A DNA stretch of 11,774 bases from SCTD01 sp046593875 (GTDB lineage Bacteria > Actinomycetota > Actinomycetes > Mycobacteriales > SCTD01), in the NCBI GenBank assembly GCA_046593875.1, contig JBKJQQ010000240.1, positions 1 to 11,774 of the forward strand. The letters are read 5' to 3'. Positions 1 through 6,293 of the stretch are shown here, one piece after another. Below the pieces are notes generated by a model. It worked only from the letters and a program-made list of their open reading frames with translations, did no database searches and was not told the origin of the DNA. The translations under genes were made by a program, and so were the position numbers. How positions within the stretch are numbered: the stretch's first letter is position 1; the number at the start of each line of letters is the position of its first letter.

Positions 1-327
1 CTACTCGTGCGCGCCGGCGCGGCCGCCGACCAGGTCCTCGGTGCCGGTCAGCAGCCACAGCAGCGCCGGCCCGCTCCAGGTGAAGCCCAGCGGCAGCAGC
101 GCGGCCAGGTCCGGCAGCCGGTCGGAGCGGTAGAAGAGCAGCGCGAGCAGCAGCCCGAACAGCGAGCCCAGCAGCGCGACGACGCCCCAGCGGGTGGCCG
201 AGAACCGCCGCGACTCCGCCATCGTCAACGCCACGACGTACGGCGCGAGCGTCACGGCAGCGAGCGCGGCAAGGCCGAGGGCGACGATCAGCGGGAAGAC
301 GACGGCGGCCAGCAGCAGGTCGAGCAC
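1..327 (-). CDS. Small hydrophobic membrane protein of unknown function (108 aa)
   Basis: I do not recognise this protein. It begins at a GTG (327-325) and ends with a TAG in the first three bases of the window, so it is complete. Three hydrophobic stretches are visible, at about residues 3-35 (perhaps one long or two short helices), 47-66 and 72-93, with a short basic loop (SRRFSATR) between the first two, so it should be an integral membrane protein. The start lies 4 bases after the stop of the prenyltransferase gene, and an AGG at 338-336 sits 8 bases ahead of it, so it is almost certainly co-transcribed and perhaps translationally coupled. It is the last visible gene of the kinase-regulator-prenyltransferase operon. 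A partner or modulator of the prenyltransferase is possible from position alone; no motif supports a specific role. Confidence 0.75.
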   Translation of the reverse strand: MLDLLLAAVVFPLIVALGLAALAAVTLAPYVVALTMAESRRFSATRWGVVALLGSLFGLLLALLFYRSDRLPDLAALLPLGFTWSGPALLWLLTGTEDLVGGRAGAHE

Positions 328-331
328 CGCG

Positions 332-1390
332 TCAACCTAGTGGCAGGCCGGTGCCCGTGACGGCCGCCGCAAGCAGGCCGAGCACGAGCAGCCCCCCTGC
401 CCTGCGCACGTGCACGAAGCAGACCGCGGCGAACCACAGCGGCCACACCGGGAAGCCCGGCGGCGGCTCGGCCGGGGCCGGCTTGCCCAGCGCGCCGGCC
501 ACCTTGCGCAGCGTCGGCAGCGCGAGCGCGACGAGCAGCACCGGCCAAGGCAGGGCGCCGACGGCCACGGCGATCCCGGTCGTCGCGTAGAAGGCGACCA
601 GCAGGCCGACGGTCACCGCCCGCGCCCGTGCGTCGCCCAGGATCACCGGCAGCGTCCGCGTCCCGGTCGGCTCGTCGTAGGCGATCTTGTCGATGTGCTT
701 GCCCATCAGCACCGACGTGCACAGCAGGCCGTACGGGACGCTGGCCAGCCACACCTGCCAGGGCAGCTCGCCGACCGCGGAGAAGTACGTGCCGGCCACC
801 ATCAGCGGGCCCCAGGTCACGAAGACGTCCGGCTCGCCGAGGCCGCGCTTCTTCAGGCGCAGCGGCGGTGAGGTGTAGGCGACCGACAGGAACAGCCCGG
901 CGACGGCGAAGGCGATCACGGGCCAGCCGCGCTGCGTCGCGAGCACCACCATCACGACGAGGTCGACGCCCATCAGTCCGAGGACCGCCAGGCCCATCTG
1001 CTTGCGGCGGACCATCCCGGACAGGATCGGGTGCGGCGCGTACATGGCTCGCGGGTAGGCGTCGGTGTCCAGCCCGACGTCGAGGTCGGACAGGTCGTTG
1101 AGGATGTTGTTGCAGGCGTGCGCGACCAGGATCCCCAGCAGCGCCAGCAGGGCGAGCGGCCAGGAGAAGCCGTCCGCCCGCACGGCGAGCAAGCCCGCGA
1201 CCAGGCCGGCGAACAGCGTCATCGGCAGCACGGCGGCGCGCGTGACGACGAGCCACTTCGTCACCCCGTCGAGCGTCTTCGGGTCGCGGTCCGGCGGCGG
1301 GTTCGTCGTGCGCAGGGCGTACGACCACGCGCCGAGCCGGCCGGCCCGCGCCGGGGCGAGGAGGCGCCGCTCCCGCGCGCTGCTGACCAT
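332..1390 (-). CDS. UbiA-family membrane prenyltransferase (MenA-like motifs)
   Basis: This is a 352-residue polytopic membrane protein of the UbiA superfamily, which transfers a prenyl chain from a prenyl diphosphate to an acceptor, usually aromatic, within the membrane. The first Asp-rich motif is at residues 98-108 (NDLSDLDVGLD), with the spacing of MenA-type enzymes (NDxxD then a further Asp). The second is at 234-246 (DKIAYDEPTGTRT, followed by LPVILG), resembling the D..ED...G.RTL.V.LG segment of MenA. About eight to nine hydrophobic segments fit the fold. The N-terminal ~45 residues are polar and may be cytosolic. ATG 1390 lies 13 bases after the response-regulator stop, and the small membrane-protein gene starts 4 bases downstream. 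The acceptor cannot be read from sequence: dihydroxynaphthoate (menaquinone), homogentisate or a lipid/sugar acceptor are all possible, so no gene symbol is given. The family call is secure and the substrate is unknown. Confidence 0.9.
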   Translation of the reverse strand: MVSSARERRLLAPARAGRLGAWSYALRTTNPPPDRDPKTLDGVTKWLVVTRAAVLPMTLFAGLVAGLLAVRADGFSWPLALLALLGILVAHACNNILNDLSDLDVGLDTDAYPRAMYAPHPILSGMVRRKQMGLAVLGLMGVDLVVMVVLATQRGWPVIAFAVAGLFLSVAYTSPPLRLKKRGLGEPDVFVTWGPLMVAGTYFSAVGELPWQVWLASVPYGLLCTSVLMGKHIDKIAYDEPTGTRTLPVILGDARARAVTVGLLVAFYATTGIAVAVGALPWPVLLVALALPTLRKVAGALGKPAPAEPPPGFPVWPLWFAAVCFVHVRRAGGLLVLGLLAAAVTGTGLPLG

Positions 1391-1403
1391 CCGCAGACGG
1401 TAC

Positions 1404-2036
1404 CTAGACCAGGCGCCGGTCGGCGGCCCACCGCGAGAGCTCCCGCCGGTTGGACAGCTGGAGCTTGCGCAACACCGACGACACGTGCGTCTCCACCGTC
1501 TTGCCGGAGATGAACAGCTCCGCCGCGACCTCCTTGTAGGTGTAGCCGCGGGCGATCAGCCGCAGCACGTCGCGCTCGCGGGCGGTGAGCACGTCGAGGT
1601 CCTCGGACGGTGCGGGCGGCGTGGCCGAGAACGTGTCGAGGACGAAACCGGCCAGCCGCGGGGAGAACACGGCGTCGCCGTCGGCCACCCGACGCACCGC
1701 GTCGGCCAGCTCGGGCGCGGAGATGCTCTTGGTGACGTAGCCGCGCGCGCCGCCGCGGATGACCCCGATGACGTCCTCGGCGGCGTCCGACACCGAGAGC
1801 GCGAGAAAGCGCGTGGACGGCGCACCGGCGGCGACGCCGGCCAGGACGGCACTGCCACCGCCCTCGGGCATGTGGACGTCGAGCAGCACCACGTCGGGCT
1901 GCAGCGCGAGGATGAGACGCACTGCCTCCGAGACGGTCTCGGCCTCCCCCACGACCTCGACGGCCTCGCCCAGCTCGCTGCGCACCCCCGCGCGGAACAA
2001 CCGGTGGTCGTCCACGAGCACCACGCGCAGCGCCAT
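1404..2036 (-). CDS. NarL/LuxR-family two-component response regulator
   Basis: This 210-residue DNA-binding response regulator is the phosphorylation target of the kinase encoded just upstream. The receiver domain spans about residues 1-120, with the acidic pair D9-D10, phospho-acceptor D53 (in VVLLDVHMP) and the conserved Lys in the YVTKSI segment. A linker rich in Pro and Ala leads to a C-terminal LuxR/GerE helix-turn-helix at about 148-205 (LTARERDVLRLIARG, then GKTVETHVSSVLRKL). ATG 2036 shares its A with the TGA stop of the kinase gene (TGATG), indicating coupled translation. By analogy with LiaR, VraR and EsrR it would activate envelope-stress genes and probably its own divergent promoter at 3170-3281. 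Family assignment is secure; the regulon is inferred. Confidence 0.95.
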   Translation of the reverse strand: MALRVVLVDDHRLFRAGVRSELGEAVEVVGEAETVSEAVRLILALQPDVVLLDVHMPEGGGSAVLAGVAAGAPSTRFLALSVSDAAEDVIGVIRGGARGYVTKSISAPELADAVRRVADGDAVFSPRLAGFVLDTFSATPPAPSEDLDVLTARERDVLRLIARGYTYKEVAAELFISGKTVETHVSSVLRKLQLSNRRELSRWAADRRLV

Positions 2037-3169
2037 CAGAGCTGTACCTCCAGCCGGACCTCGGTGCCCTCGCCGGGAGCGCTGCGGACCGACGCCGTGC
2101 CGCCGTGCCGGTCCATCCGGCCGACGACCGACTGCGCGAGCCCGTACCGGTCGCCCGGCACCGCAGCGGGATCGAAGCCCGAGCCGCGGTCGCGCACGAA
2201 GACCTGCGCGCGACCCTCGGCGACCTCGGCGTAGACCTGCACCGCGTGCTCGCCGGAGTGCTTGGCGGCGTTCACGAGGGCCTCGCGGGTCGCGGCCACG
2301 AGCGGCACGGACGCTGGGCCGTCTCCGACCACGACCAGCTCGACGGCGATGCCGTGGGCCTCCTCGACCTCGGCGGCGGTCTGCTCCAGCGCACCGCGCA
2401 GGGTCGCGTCCAGCACCGCCGGCTCGTACAGCCAGCCGCGCAGCTCGCGCTCCTGCGTGCGCACCAGGCGCTGCACCTCGCGGGGGTCGTCGGCGGCCTT
2501 GCGGATCAGCGCGAGGGTCTGCAGCACCGAGTCGTGGACGTGCGCGGCGACCTCCGCGCGCTCCTGCGAACGGATGCGCTCGCGACGCTCGGTGCGCAGG
2601 TCCGCGACGAGCCGGAGCACCCACGGCCCGCTCAGCACGAGGACGCCCAGCACCACGACGACCGTGGACAGCAGCCCCTCTCGTGCCTGCTGCAGCTCCC
2701 CGCGGGTGGCCAGGAAGCCGGCCAGCCCGGCGACCACGAGCACCGCCCCGACGAGCACCACGACGGGGCCGCGGACGCGACCGGCCCGCCAGCGCGAGCG
2801 CTGCGCCTCGTCGGCCTGCCGCCACACCAGGCCGACTCCCCCGGCCGCGGCCAGCAGCGGGACGAGCGCGGCGGAGAAGAAGCCGGTGGCCTGCAGCGCG
2901 AGCACGCCCCCGAGGCCGAGCGCCCCGAGCGCCAGCAGCTGCACGCGGCTGTCGGCCGCGACCGCCGCGGGCACCTCCCCCTGCGGGACCAGCACCCACA
3001 ACGCGGCGTACATGAGGATCCCGGCCCCGCCGCACAGCGTCAGCAGCACGAACGCCAGCCGGACGACCAGCGGTGCCAGACCGAGGTGCTCGGCCACTCC
3101 CGCCGCGACCCCGCCCAGGGCGCGGCCGGACCCGGCGCGCACGAGGCGGGCGGGAGCGGCGGTGGTCAC
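2036..3169 (-). CDS. PspC-domain sensor histidine kinase (HisKA_3/NarX-DegS type)
   Basis: This 377-residue membrane kinase senses an envelope signal and phosphorylates the neighbouring regulator. Residues 11-65 form a PspC domain (GRALGGVAAGVAEHLGL, a hydrophobic helix, then WVLVPQGE). Further hydrophobic segments at about 77-117, 133-153 and 167-185 make a multi-pass sensor with almost no extracytoplasmic loop, as in intramembrane-sensing kinases. The HisKA_3 H-box has H212 (AHVHDSVLQTLAL). The ATPase domain has N300 (EALVNAAKHS), DRGSGFDP at 327-334 and GEGTEV near 366-371. GTG 3169 was chosen because the PspC domain begins 10 residues later. The frame stays open to an ATG at 3361, but that would run through the divergent promoter and into the opposite gene, with low-complexity Ser/Gly/Arg residues. 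The ribosome site is weak (GGAA, about 9 bases upstream). The stop overlaps the regulator start by one base. Confidence 0.93.
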   Translation of the reverse strand: MTTAAPARLVRAGSGRALGGVAAGVAEHLGLAPLVVRLAFVLLTLCGGAGILMYAALWVLVPQGEVPAAVAADSRVQLLALGALGLGGVLALQATGFFSAALVPLLAAAGGVGLVWRQADEAQRSRWRAGRVRGPVVVLVGAVLVVAGLAGFLATRGELQQAREGLLSTVVVVLGVLVLSGPWVLRLVADLRTERRERIRSQERAEVAAHVHDSVLQTLALIRKAADDPREVQRLVRTQERELRGWLYEPAVLDATLRGALEQTAAEVEEAHGIAVELVVVGDGPASVPLVAATREALVNAAKHSGEHAVQVYAEVAEGRAQVFVRDRGSGFDPAAVPGDRYGLAQSVVGRMDRHGGTASVRSAPGEGTEVRLEVQL

Positions 3170-3281
3170 CGGCTCAGGGTTCCACGCGGGAGGAGCTCCG
3201 GGGATCAGGGCGCGACCCTGAGACGGAGACCAGGGTCGTTCCCCGATGTGCTCGCCCCAAGGGGGGATCATCGTCGCCGTC
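3170..3281. promoter_or_regulatory. Divergent promoter region between kinase operon and PspC-LiaF operon
   Basis: These 112 bases separate two genes that start outward from each other, the PspC kinase (minus) and the PspC-LiaF-like protein (plus), so both promoters must lie here or in the gene ends. The stretch holds four copies of a CAGGG/CCCTG core: 3175-3180, 3206-3210, 3216-3220 (inverted) and 3231-3236. There is also a CCCC-AA-GGGG element at 3255-3264 that provides the only purine-rich run ahead of the plus-strand start, though it lies rather far away (about 15 bases). No convincing -35/-10 pair could be named on either strand. Confidence 0.7.
3205..3236. promoter_or_regulatory. Candidate response-regulator operator (TCAGGG inverted repeats)
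   Basis: A perfect inverted repeat TCAGGG-N5-CCCTGA lies at 3205-3221. Its right arm also pairs with a third copy: ACCCTG at 3215-3220 and CAGGGT at 3231-3236, separated by 10 bases. Another CAGGGT lies at 3175-3180, close to the kinase start codon. NarL/LuxR-type regulators bind short inverted half sites as dimers, so autoregulation by the regulator at 1404-2036 is the simplest reading. The repeats are seen directly; the binding protein is inferred. Confidence 0.5.
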
Positions 3282-4352
3282 ATGACCGAGACGCTGATCG
3301 ACCAGCCCCTGCCGCCTCCGCCCCCTGACCCGCGCCGCCTGGTGCGCGACCCGGACGACAAGGTCGTCGCCGGCGTCTGCGCCGGGCTGGGCCGCTACAC
3401 CGCGACCGACCCCGTCCTGTGGCGCGTCGCCATCGCCGTCCTCGCCCTGCTCGGCGGCGCCGGCCTCGCTCTCTACGCCCTCGGCTGGCTGCTGGTGCCG
3501 CGTGCCGACCAGCCGCAGTCCATCGCCGAGCGCACGCTGCGCCGGCCGGACAGCAGCATCACGGTCGTCGGTGTCGTGCTGGCCGTCATCGTCGGCGTCG
3601 TGCTGCTGGGCCTGCTCGACGGAGCGGGCGTCGGCGCGATCGTCGTGCTCGGCCTCCTGGCCTACCTTGTCGCCCGCGACCGACGCGACGGCCTGCCGGC
3701 CCCACGCCCCGAGATGTCCCCCCCTGCAGCAGGAACCGCCCCGATCCCCCCACCGGTCCCGCGCGAGCGGTCACCGCTCGGTGGCCTCACCCTCAGCGCC
3801 GCGGTCCTGGTGGCCGGCACGCTGCTGCTGCTGCGCGAGGCCGGTGTCGACGAGCTGACCGGCTCCCGCGTGCTGGCTGTCGCCCTGCTCGTCGTCGGGT
3901 CCGGCCTGCTCGTCGGCACCTGCTACGGCCGCGCCCGGTGGCTGTTGCCGATCGGCGTGCTGCTCGCCGTGGCGATGGCCGGCGCTGCGGGCGCCGAGCG
4001 CGTCGACATCGCAGACGGCGTCGGCGAACGGAGCTGGCGCGCCGTCGACGGCGGCGACTACCGGCTCGGCGCCGGCGAGGCGACGCTCGACCTGCGCGGT
4101 CTGCGCGGCCAGGACGACGCGACGGTGTCGGCCCGCGTCGGGATCGGCCAGCTGGTCGTCCTCGTGCCGCGGGGCATGGACGTGGCGATCGACGCCGACG
4201 TCGAGCTGGGCGAGATCGACACCCCCCGCTCCACGACCGAGGGTGACGACCTGCACGAGGAGCTCGTCCTCGGGTCTGCCGACGACGTCACGGTGACGGT
4301 GGACGCGGACGTCCTCGTCGGACAGATCGAGGTGCGCTATGTCCAGGCATGA
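3282..4352 (+). CDS. PspC domain membrane protein with LiaF-like (toastrack) C-terminus
   Basis: This 356-residue membrane protein probably modulates the divergent kinase. After a Pro-rich N-terminus (residues 9-17) comes a PspC domain at about 19-75 (DDKVVAGVCAGLGRYTATD, a helix, then GWLLVPRADQ), clearly related to the one in the kinase. Hydrophobic segments follow at about 93-112 and 115-131, then a Pro-rich linker (140-162), then more at 168-184, 196-213 and 219-238. The soluble C-terminal third (about 245-356) alternates short beta strands with Gly and Asp (RLGAGEATLDL, VGIGQLVVLVPRGM, VELGEID, VLVGQIEVRYV), as in the LiaF C-terminal domain. In LiaFSR and EsrISR systems such proteins restrain the kinase until the envelope is stressed. 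ATG 3282 is preferred over the in-frame ATG at 3246; the choice is not certain because the ribosome site is poor for both. The next gene overlaps its last 14 bases. Confidence 0.88.
   Translation: MTETLIDQPLPPPPPDPRRLVRDPDDKVVAGVCAGLGRYTATDPVLWRVAIAVLALLGGAGLALYALGWLLVPRADQPQSIAERTLRRPDSSITVVGVVLAVIVGVVLLGLLDGAGVGAIVVLGLLAYLVARDRRDGLPAPRPEMSPPAAGTAPIPPPVPRERSPLGGLTLSAAVLVAGTLLLLREAGVDELTGSRVLAVALLVVGSGLLVGTCYGRARWLLPIGVLLAVAMAGAAGAERVDIADGVGERSWRAVDGGDYRLGAGEATLDLRGLRGQDDATVSARVGIGQLVVLVPRGMDVAIDADVELGEIDTPRSTTEGDDLHEELVLGSADDVTVTVDADVLVGQIEVRYVQA
4329..4332 (+). promoter_or_regulatory. Ribosome binding site deciding the start at 4339
   Basis: GAGG lies 6 bases ahead of ATG 4339, inside the end of the PspC-LiaF gene. 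It supports a 14-base overlapping start and translational coupling of the two plus-strand genes. Confidence 0.6.
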
Positions 4353-4521
4353 GCGGGACGTGCTGTCCCTGATGGGCGGGCTGCTGCTGGTGCTGCTCGC
4401 CGCCGTCTTCCTGCTCGACGACACGACCGGCCTGTCCGTCGACGGCCGCTGGGTCGCTCCGGCGCTGCTCGTCGCGGTCGGCGCCGCCGGCCTGGCCGGG
4501 AGCCTGCGCCGGCGGCTCTAG
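4339..4521 (+). CDS. Small two-helix membrane protein (60 aa)
   Basis: This is a very small membrane protein that overlaps the preceding PspC-LiaF gene by 14 bases and has its own GAGG site. A charged N-terminus (SRHERD) is followed by a hydrophobic helix at about 9-26, a short acidic and polar turn (DDTTGLSVDGR), a second helix at about 38-55 and a basic tail (RRRL), predicting a hairpin in the membrane with both ends inside. Its size and topology recall LiaI-like small partners of LiaF proteins, but no diagnostic motif is present, so this rests on context. It is the last gene before the hairpin at 4530-4569 and is probably controlled by the divergent promoter. Confidence 0.78.
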   Translation: MSRHERDVLSLMGGLLLVLLAAVFLLDDTTGLSVDGRWVAPALLVAVGAAGLAGSLRRRL

Positions 4522-4529
4522 TCCCTCGC

Positions 4530-4569
4530 CGTACGTCGTGGTCGGTGCCGTCCCCGACCACGACGTACG
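4530..4569 (+). terminator. Perfect 16-bp stem-loop terminator
   Basis: The left arm CGTACGTCGTGGTCGG (4530-4545) is exactly complementary to the right arm at 4554-4569, leaving an 8-base loop. It starts 8 bases after the stop of the 60-residue membrane protein. There is no T-run after it, as is common for terminators in high-GC actinobacteria. Because the stem is symmetric, it could act on either strand. It lies ahead of the chosen start of the next gene and would insulate the ABC operon. Confidence 0.72.
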
Positions 4570-4593
4570 ACCGAACCCGTTGGACCCGCGCCG

Positions 4594-4607
4594 TAGCGTG
4601 GACCCAC
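4594..4607 (+). promoter_or_regulatory. Possible -10 element for a leaderless ABC transcript
   Basis: TAGCGT at 4594-4599 fits the TAnnnT pattern of an actinobacterial -10 box and ends 8 bases before GTG 4608, the distance expected if transcription began at the start codon. No Shine-Dalgarno sequence precedes that GTG, which agrees with leaderless translation. No good -35 was found. Confidence 0.32.
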
Positions 4608-6293
4608 GTGCAGTCCCTCCCCCTCGCCGACCCGGGTCGCCCTGACCTGCGGTCGCCTGCGCGCTTCCTGCTGCGGGTCGCGCGGCTTCAGCTCAAGACG
4701 GTCCTCGGCGGCATGGCCTTCGGTGTCCTCTGGATGAGCTGCCAGGCCGTCGTGCCGTACGTCCTGGGCCGCGCGATCGACGAGGGCGTCGCCGCCCGCG
4801 ACGGGGACGCGCTGCGACGATGGGCCCTGGTGCTGCTGGGGATCGGCCTCGTGCAGGCCTTCGCCGGCGTCACCCGGCACCGCTTCGCCGTGAGCAACTT
4901 CCTCGTCTCCTACTTCCGCACGACGCAGTGGGTCAGCCGGCAGACGCTGCACCTCGGGGCCGACCTGCGGACGGTGACCTCGACCGGCGAGGTCGTGAGC
5001 ATCGGCACCTCCGACACGCTCGGCATCGCCCGGGCGCTGGACGTCACGGCGCGCGGCGCCGGCTCGGTCGTCGCCTTCGTCCTGGTGGCGGCCCTGCTGC
5101 TGCAGGCCTCGCCCGCGCTCGGGGCGGTCGTGCTGATCGGGGTGCCGCTGTTCAGCCTGGTGATCGGCCCGGCGCTGCGACCGCTGCACGGCCGACAGGC
5201 CCATCAGCGCGAGGCGCTCGGCCGGCTCACCACGCTCGGCACGGACACCGTCTCCGGCCTGCGCGTCCTGCGCGGCGTCGGCGGCGAGCGCGCCTTCCTC
5301 GACCGCTACCGGCGGGAGTCGCAGCGGGTCCGGCAGTCCGGCGTGCAGGTCGCCCGGAGCCAGTCTCTGCTCGACGCCGCACAGGTCCTCGTGCCGGGCA
5401 CGTTCGTCGTGCTGGTCACCTGGCTGGCAGCACGTTTCGCCGTCCAGGGGAAGATCTCGGTCGGTGACCTCGTCGCCTTCTACGGCTACGCGGCGTTCCT
5501 CGTGACGCCGCTGCGCACGATCACCGAGGCGGCCGACAAGGTGACCCGCGCGCTGGTCGCGGGCCAGCGGATGATCGCTCTGCTGGCACTGCAGACGTCC
5601 CTGCCGGAGTCCGCGCACCCGCAGCCCGAGCCGCCGCCCATGTCGGCGCTGCAGGACGTCGCCAGCGGACTGGTCGTGCGGCCCGGCCTGCTCACCGCCG
5701 TCGTCAGCGCCGAGCCGGTCGACGCGTCCGCACTGGCCGACCGGCTCGGGCGCTACGTCGACGGCGAGGTGCGGCTCGGCGGCACCCTGCTGGCCGACCT
5801 GCCGCTGGAGGTCGTCCGCCGCCGGGTGCAGGTCGTCGACAAGGACGCGCTGCTGCTGTCGGGCGTGCTGGGCGAGGAGCTCGGGCCGAAGCCGGCCGCA
5901 GCCCTGCACGCCGCCTGCGCCGCGGACGTGCTCGAGGCGCTGCCGCACGGGCTGGACACCGTGCTCGAGGAGCGCGGCCGCCAGCTTTCCGGCGGGCAGC
6001 GCCAGCGCCTGGTGCTCGCCCGGGCGCTGGTCGCGGACCCGGAGGTGCTGGTGCTCGACGAGCCGACCAGTGCGGTCGACGCGCACACCGAGGCGCGGAT
6101 CGCGGACCGGCTGCGCGACGCGCGCGCCGGCCGGACGACGGTCGTCATGACGAGCAGTCCGCTCCTGCTCGACCGCGCCGACGAGGTCGCGTTGCTCGTC
6201 GACGGTCGGGTCGTGGCGGTCGGCACGCACCGCGCCCTGCTCGACGGCGAGGCCTACCGGTCGGTCGTCCTGCGCACGGAGCCGGCCGCATGA
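4608..6293 (+). CDS. ABC exporter half-transporter with degenerate nucleotide-binding site (subunit 1)
   Basis: This 561-residue type I ABC exporter half has a membrane domain at about 25-325, with helices near 32-52, 73-90, 153-190 and 258-300, and an ATPase domain at about 346-561. The ATPase domain is strikingly eroded. Where Walker A (GxxGxGKS/T) should lie, residues 363-376 read TAVVSAEPVDASAL with no Gly-Lys-Ser. The preceding strands with the A-loop aromatic are shortened, the Q-loop Gln is an Asp (VVDKDALLLSG, D411), and the switch His is a Ser (VVMTSSPLL, 514-518). Yet the signature LSGGQRQR (460-467) and Walker B VLVLDEPTS (480-488) are intact. It should therefore serve as the signature-donating partner of the next gene product. 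GTG 4608 is chosen because an upstream GTG (4545) would place 21 extra residues across the hairpin. The stop overlaps the next start as ATGA. The substrate is unknown. Confidence 0.9.
   Translation: MQSLPLADPGRPDLRSPARFLLRVARLQLKTVLGGMAFGVLWMSCQAVVPYVLGRAIDEGVAARDGDALRRWALVLLGIGLVQAFAGVTRHRFAVSNFLVSYFRTTQWVSRQTLHLGADLRTVTSTGEVVSIGTSDTLGIARALDVTARGAGSVVAFVLVAALLLQASPALGAVVLIGVPLFSLVIGPALRPLHGRQAHQREALGRLTTLGTDTVSGLRVLRGVGGERAFLDRYRRESQRVRQSGVQVARSQSLLDAAQVLVPGTFVVLVTWLAARFAVQGKISVGDLVAFYGYAAFLVTPLRTITEAADKVTRALVAGQRMIALLALQTSLPESAHPQPEPPPMSALQDVASGLVVRPGLLTAVVSAEPVDASALADRLGRYVDGEVRLGGTLLADLPLEVVRRRVQVVDKDALLLSGVLGEELGPKPAAALHAACAADVLEALPHGLDTVLEERGRQLSGGQRQRLVLARALVADPEVLVLDEPTSAVDAHTEARIADRLRDARAGRTTVVMTSSPLLLDRADEVALLVDGRVVAVGTHRALLDGEAYRSVVLRTEPAA

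Noticed and set aside
229..243. Copy of CCACGACGTACG, also found in the hairpin at 4558-4569
   Set aside because: It lies inside a coding region and reads as ordinary codons (Tyr-Val-Val on the minus strand), with no partner arm nearby, so it is probably coincidence.
1065..2234. Long plus-strand open frame of 389 codons across the prenyltransferase, regulator and kinase genes
   Set aside because: It lies antisense to three genes with clear domains, its translation is low-complexity and rich in Arg, Gly and His, and it crosses gene boundaries. High GC content produces such shadow frames.
2105..3328. Plus-strand open frame of 407 codons opposite the kinase
   Set aside because: It is antisense to the PspC, H-box and ATPase motifs, runs across the divergent promoter, and has a His/Gln/Arg-rich composition typical of a shadow frame.
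5694..5735. Sequencing error or frameshift as the cause of the missing Walker A in ABC subunit 1
   Set aside because: The frame is continuous on both sides, GC-rich third positions persist, and the Q-loop and switch His elsewhere in the same domain are also lost, which fits genuine degeneration.
4518..6230. Minus-strand open frame of 570 codons opposite ABC subunit 1
   Set aside because: It is a shadow frame rich in Gln, Arg, Asp and His; the plus strand carries LSGGQRQR and Walker B.
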